A stretch of DNA of 64,000 nucleotides from Drosophila pseudoobscura. Taxonomy: Eukaryota > Arthropoda > Insecta > Diptera > Drosophilidae. Position numbers and translations under genes: made by a program. How positions within the stretch are numbered: the first letter of the stretch is position 1; each line of letters opens with the position of its first letter. Location of the stretch: contig NC_046683.1 in assembly GCF_009870125.1 (NCBI RefSeq), positions 248,001-312,000 on the forward strand, given 5' to 3'. Shown here piece after piece: positions 61,851 through 64,000 of this stretch. Under the pieces are notes generated by a model. It was not told the DNA's origin. It made no database searches and worked only from the letters and a program-made list of their open reading frames with translations.

Positions 61851-63264
61851 ATCCGCATTGTCCTGCCGCACGGCTCTTGGACTTCGATGGACTCCGATCC
61901 TCGTCCTGGGTCCGTTGCTTTTCCAGTTCCCGTTCCGGGCCGTCGTGATGTCCTTAGCTGTGGTTGCAGCGCACTGCCAACCAACTGTGGATGGATCCGA
62001 ATCCGTTATTGTGATTAGGTCCGTGTTCGTGTCCGTATCGATCGTTGGCAGGCAGCACGACGGAGGGATTAGGTGAGAGCGGGAGGAAAAGAAAAAATAC
62101 GCAAAATGAGTTTCGGGAATGCAATAAACTTCAGCCAGGGCCTGAGCGCCCAGCTGACGATCAGCCATCGGCGATCTGCGTTCGACTCCGATTCGAGTCC
62201 TATTCCGACTACAAAAATCCTTCCAGAATGGGCTTCCTTCAGGGGAAGTGCAAATGCAACCTTTCGAGAACGTTAAGAATTTTGTTCGGCTTTTTTGACA
62301 TTTTCTTTATTATTTTAAATTTTTGGCGCCTTTTATGGATTTGTTAGCTTTTCCAGGGCGAAATCTGGTCGAGAATAGGGGCAAACTGGTTAATTTAGAC
62401 AACTAAATCGAGAGGAGCCTGATCGGGAGATCGGAGAACGGGGACCTGAAGCGAAAAACAGAGCGATGACCAAACGATAAGGAAGCTCGCTGGCGGGAAG
62501 CAAGGAAACAAAATCCCACCATTTATTTTTATTGAACACATTTCAAAACAGTTTTTCCCAATATATTTTCCATTCTGTCCGAAAAATGTTCAATATTTCT
62601 CAAATTGCCTTTTTATTCAACTGATTGGTCCTTAAGTATTTGCTGAATTATAATAAGAAAACCCTCGCAAAAAAATACCCAGTAAAATCGGATTATTATT
62701 AATTCGCATTGTGTTGCAGTTTAATAAAATGTAAATTTAAACTCTTTTATAGTTTCGAAGAAATCTGCCTAAACTAATATATTCTTGTTGCCAATTAATT
62801 GATAAACATAGTTTGAATTATTGATGAAATCAGAAAAAAATACACACACCGCATTATAGTTGAAAAGTTTTTTTCAGTAAGGATTCCCGTGGATCCCTGG
62901 TAAATGTGCTCCGTTCTAGAATCAAAATCCGTTGGTAATCGTTTTCAATGTGGGGAGCACTGGCACTTGCAACACAACACTCAAAAAAATTAATCTCACA
63001 CACCACTGCTGTGGAGGATGTTGTCGGTGTCTTGTTCTGGGACTGTTTCTTGACTGCTGGAGCTGATGAGCATCTGATCACTTCGCGGACACTTCTGATC
63101 ACGTCCGAGTATGAAACCGAACTGAACCCAAAGTTGAGCTGAATTCGACCAGCTTTCTTTGTTGAGAGGCAGAGGCTGCTGCTGCGGCTGGGGCCGCTTC
63201 GAAGACAGCTTCGACCAACTCCAAAAGACCGAAACTGAAACTGAATTTGAAACTGAAGCGAACT
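61851..63264 (-). promoter_or_regulatory. 5' untranslated exons, first intron and promoter of unpaired gene C
   Basis: On the minus strand an initiator TCAGTT (63261-63266) heads a CAG-rich leader that runs to a GTGAGA donor at 63000. A pyrimidine-bearing acceptor TCCATCCACAG then lies near 61985, giving a leader of about 265 plus 134 nt and an AT-rich intron of about 1 kb. There is no TATA box. These assignments rest on splice signals and composition only. Confidence 0.35.
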
Positions 63265-64000
63265 GAGCGCTCAGTCGACGTCGATAGCTCTGTCGGCGTC
63301 GCAGTTGGTGTTTATGTGAAAAATGGACAAAAAGAAAAACGAACGGTACGCTGTTGTTGTGTCTCTGTCGCTCTGCCTGGCTAAGATCTGAGATCGAAAG
63401 ATCCTCTGGCTCGGCCTGCCTGTGGTCCCCACCTGCACGATTGTCCGTGGCTGTGTGTGCATTTGTGTCTACCTGATCACTAGTTCGCTCGCTCTGTCCC
63501 TTTTCCGCTGCCTGTCTGCCTTCTCTTTTGCTGGCCATATTGTCGCCATTACTACTCAGTTTTCCTTCTCGCCCAATCCGGGCCACGGCCACTCACTCAA
63601 AGAGAGCGGGAGAGGGAAAGGCCTACCTGCTGCATATTCTGTGCTGAATATGTGCCTTCCCCAAAGGATCTGTTTATACATATATCTCTTTCACACCGCT
63701 GTCCGTTAAGAGTCCTGAAAATTACCGAATTTGAAAAGGAAGCAGTGAAGAATATGACTCAAAATATTCTAAAACTTTACGGCACATAATTTGTCTTCAA
63801 CTCTATAAAAACCGCGCTTCAACAGATATTCTTCCTATTCGTGCTAAAAAAAAAAAGAGCCCCCATATGTGTACATATGTATATGTACATATGTAATAGC
63901 ATACAAATCAGAGAAGTAATTTCCATGCGATATCGCTTTTAAACCAACCAATCAAAATTCTATACTTCTAGAGAGAAGATTATTCGTCTTTTATAGATCA
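63265..64000. other. Region upstream of unpaired gene C
   Basis: No gene supported. A 198-codon minus-strand frame crosses the presumed transcription start (62996-63592) and lacks domain motifs. At 63865-63895 is a TATGTA/TACATA-rich self-complementary stretch of a kind seen throughout the window. Confidence 0.4.

Noticed and set aside
61851..62168. In-frame N-terminal extension of unpaired gene C
   Set aside because: It would bury the perfect signal peptide more than 100 residues inside and reads like leader or intron sequence.
62996..63592. 198-codon minus-strand frame upstream of unpaired gene C
   Set aside because: It crosses the probable transcription start and 5' leader, and its Gln/Ser-rich parts come from CAG- and TTTCAG-type repeats.
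1..64000. tRNA, rRNA, CRISPR or bacterial-type operon features
   Set aside because: No tRNA B-box in a cloverleaf context, no rRNA-like sequence and no regularly spaced repeat array were seen; the gene style is clearly that of an insect nuclear genome.

Overview
The window looks like a piece of a Drosophila nuclear genome, most likely a member of the obscura group and probably the X chromosome (Muller element A). The reasons are short introns of 60-150 nt with GT..AG ends and pyrimidine tracts, abundant CA/GA/CT microsatellites, TATGTA-rich DNA, several copies of a degenerate Helitron-like (DINE-1/mini-me/SGM type) element, and above all a cluster of three paralogous genes of the unpaired (upd) family of JAK/STAT cytokines. 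The species and chromosome are inferences; the gene family is read directly from shared motifs and shared intron positions.

Layout. 1-1970: AT-rich, geneless, with a 10-nt tandem repeat. About 1970-2335: a decayed secreted-protein gene whose reading frame holds six stop codons, five of them TAG. 2370-5100 (minus): unpaired gene A, four coding exons, with an AU-rich 3' UTR and a GA array upstream. 5160-18200: noncoding, with microsatellites and two Helitron-like copies. 18221-18699 (minus): a weak two-exon candidate. 19326-20242 (minus): a four-exon gene that no single long ORF reveals; all its introns are about 50-60 nt and phase 0. 20243-35100: noncoding, repeat-rich. 35130-41400 (plus): unpaired gene B, whose start codon sits directly before a 1.1 kb first intron, with Helitron-like DNA in its second intron and an AU-rich 3' UTR. 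41400-59550: noncoding, with one long Helitron-like copy. 59550-63265 (minus): unpaired gene C, the best match to upd1/outstretched because it has a clean signal peptide and is very basic. 63265-64000: upstream region.

The three cytokines share a W-x-N-x-CGG motif at the end of the first large exon, a short exon ending in YKFLP plus an N-glycosylation sequon, and a last exon with helices carrying (Y/H)R(N/D)(M/L)Q, a cysteine, and a conserved Asn sequon. They presumably arose by tandem duplication and act as secreted ligands of the receptor Domeless. A and B point away from each other; B and C converge. Genes A and B both appear to carry their signal sequence 30-40 residues inside the protein, whereas C has a normal one. 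I cannot settle from sequence alone which of A and B is upd2 and which is upd3; position favours A = upd2 and B = upd3, because upd3 and upd1 are thought to share outstretched-region regulation.
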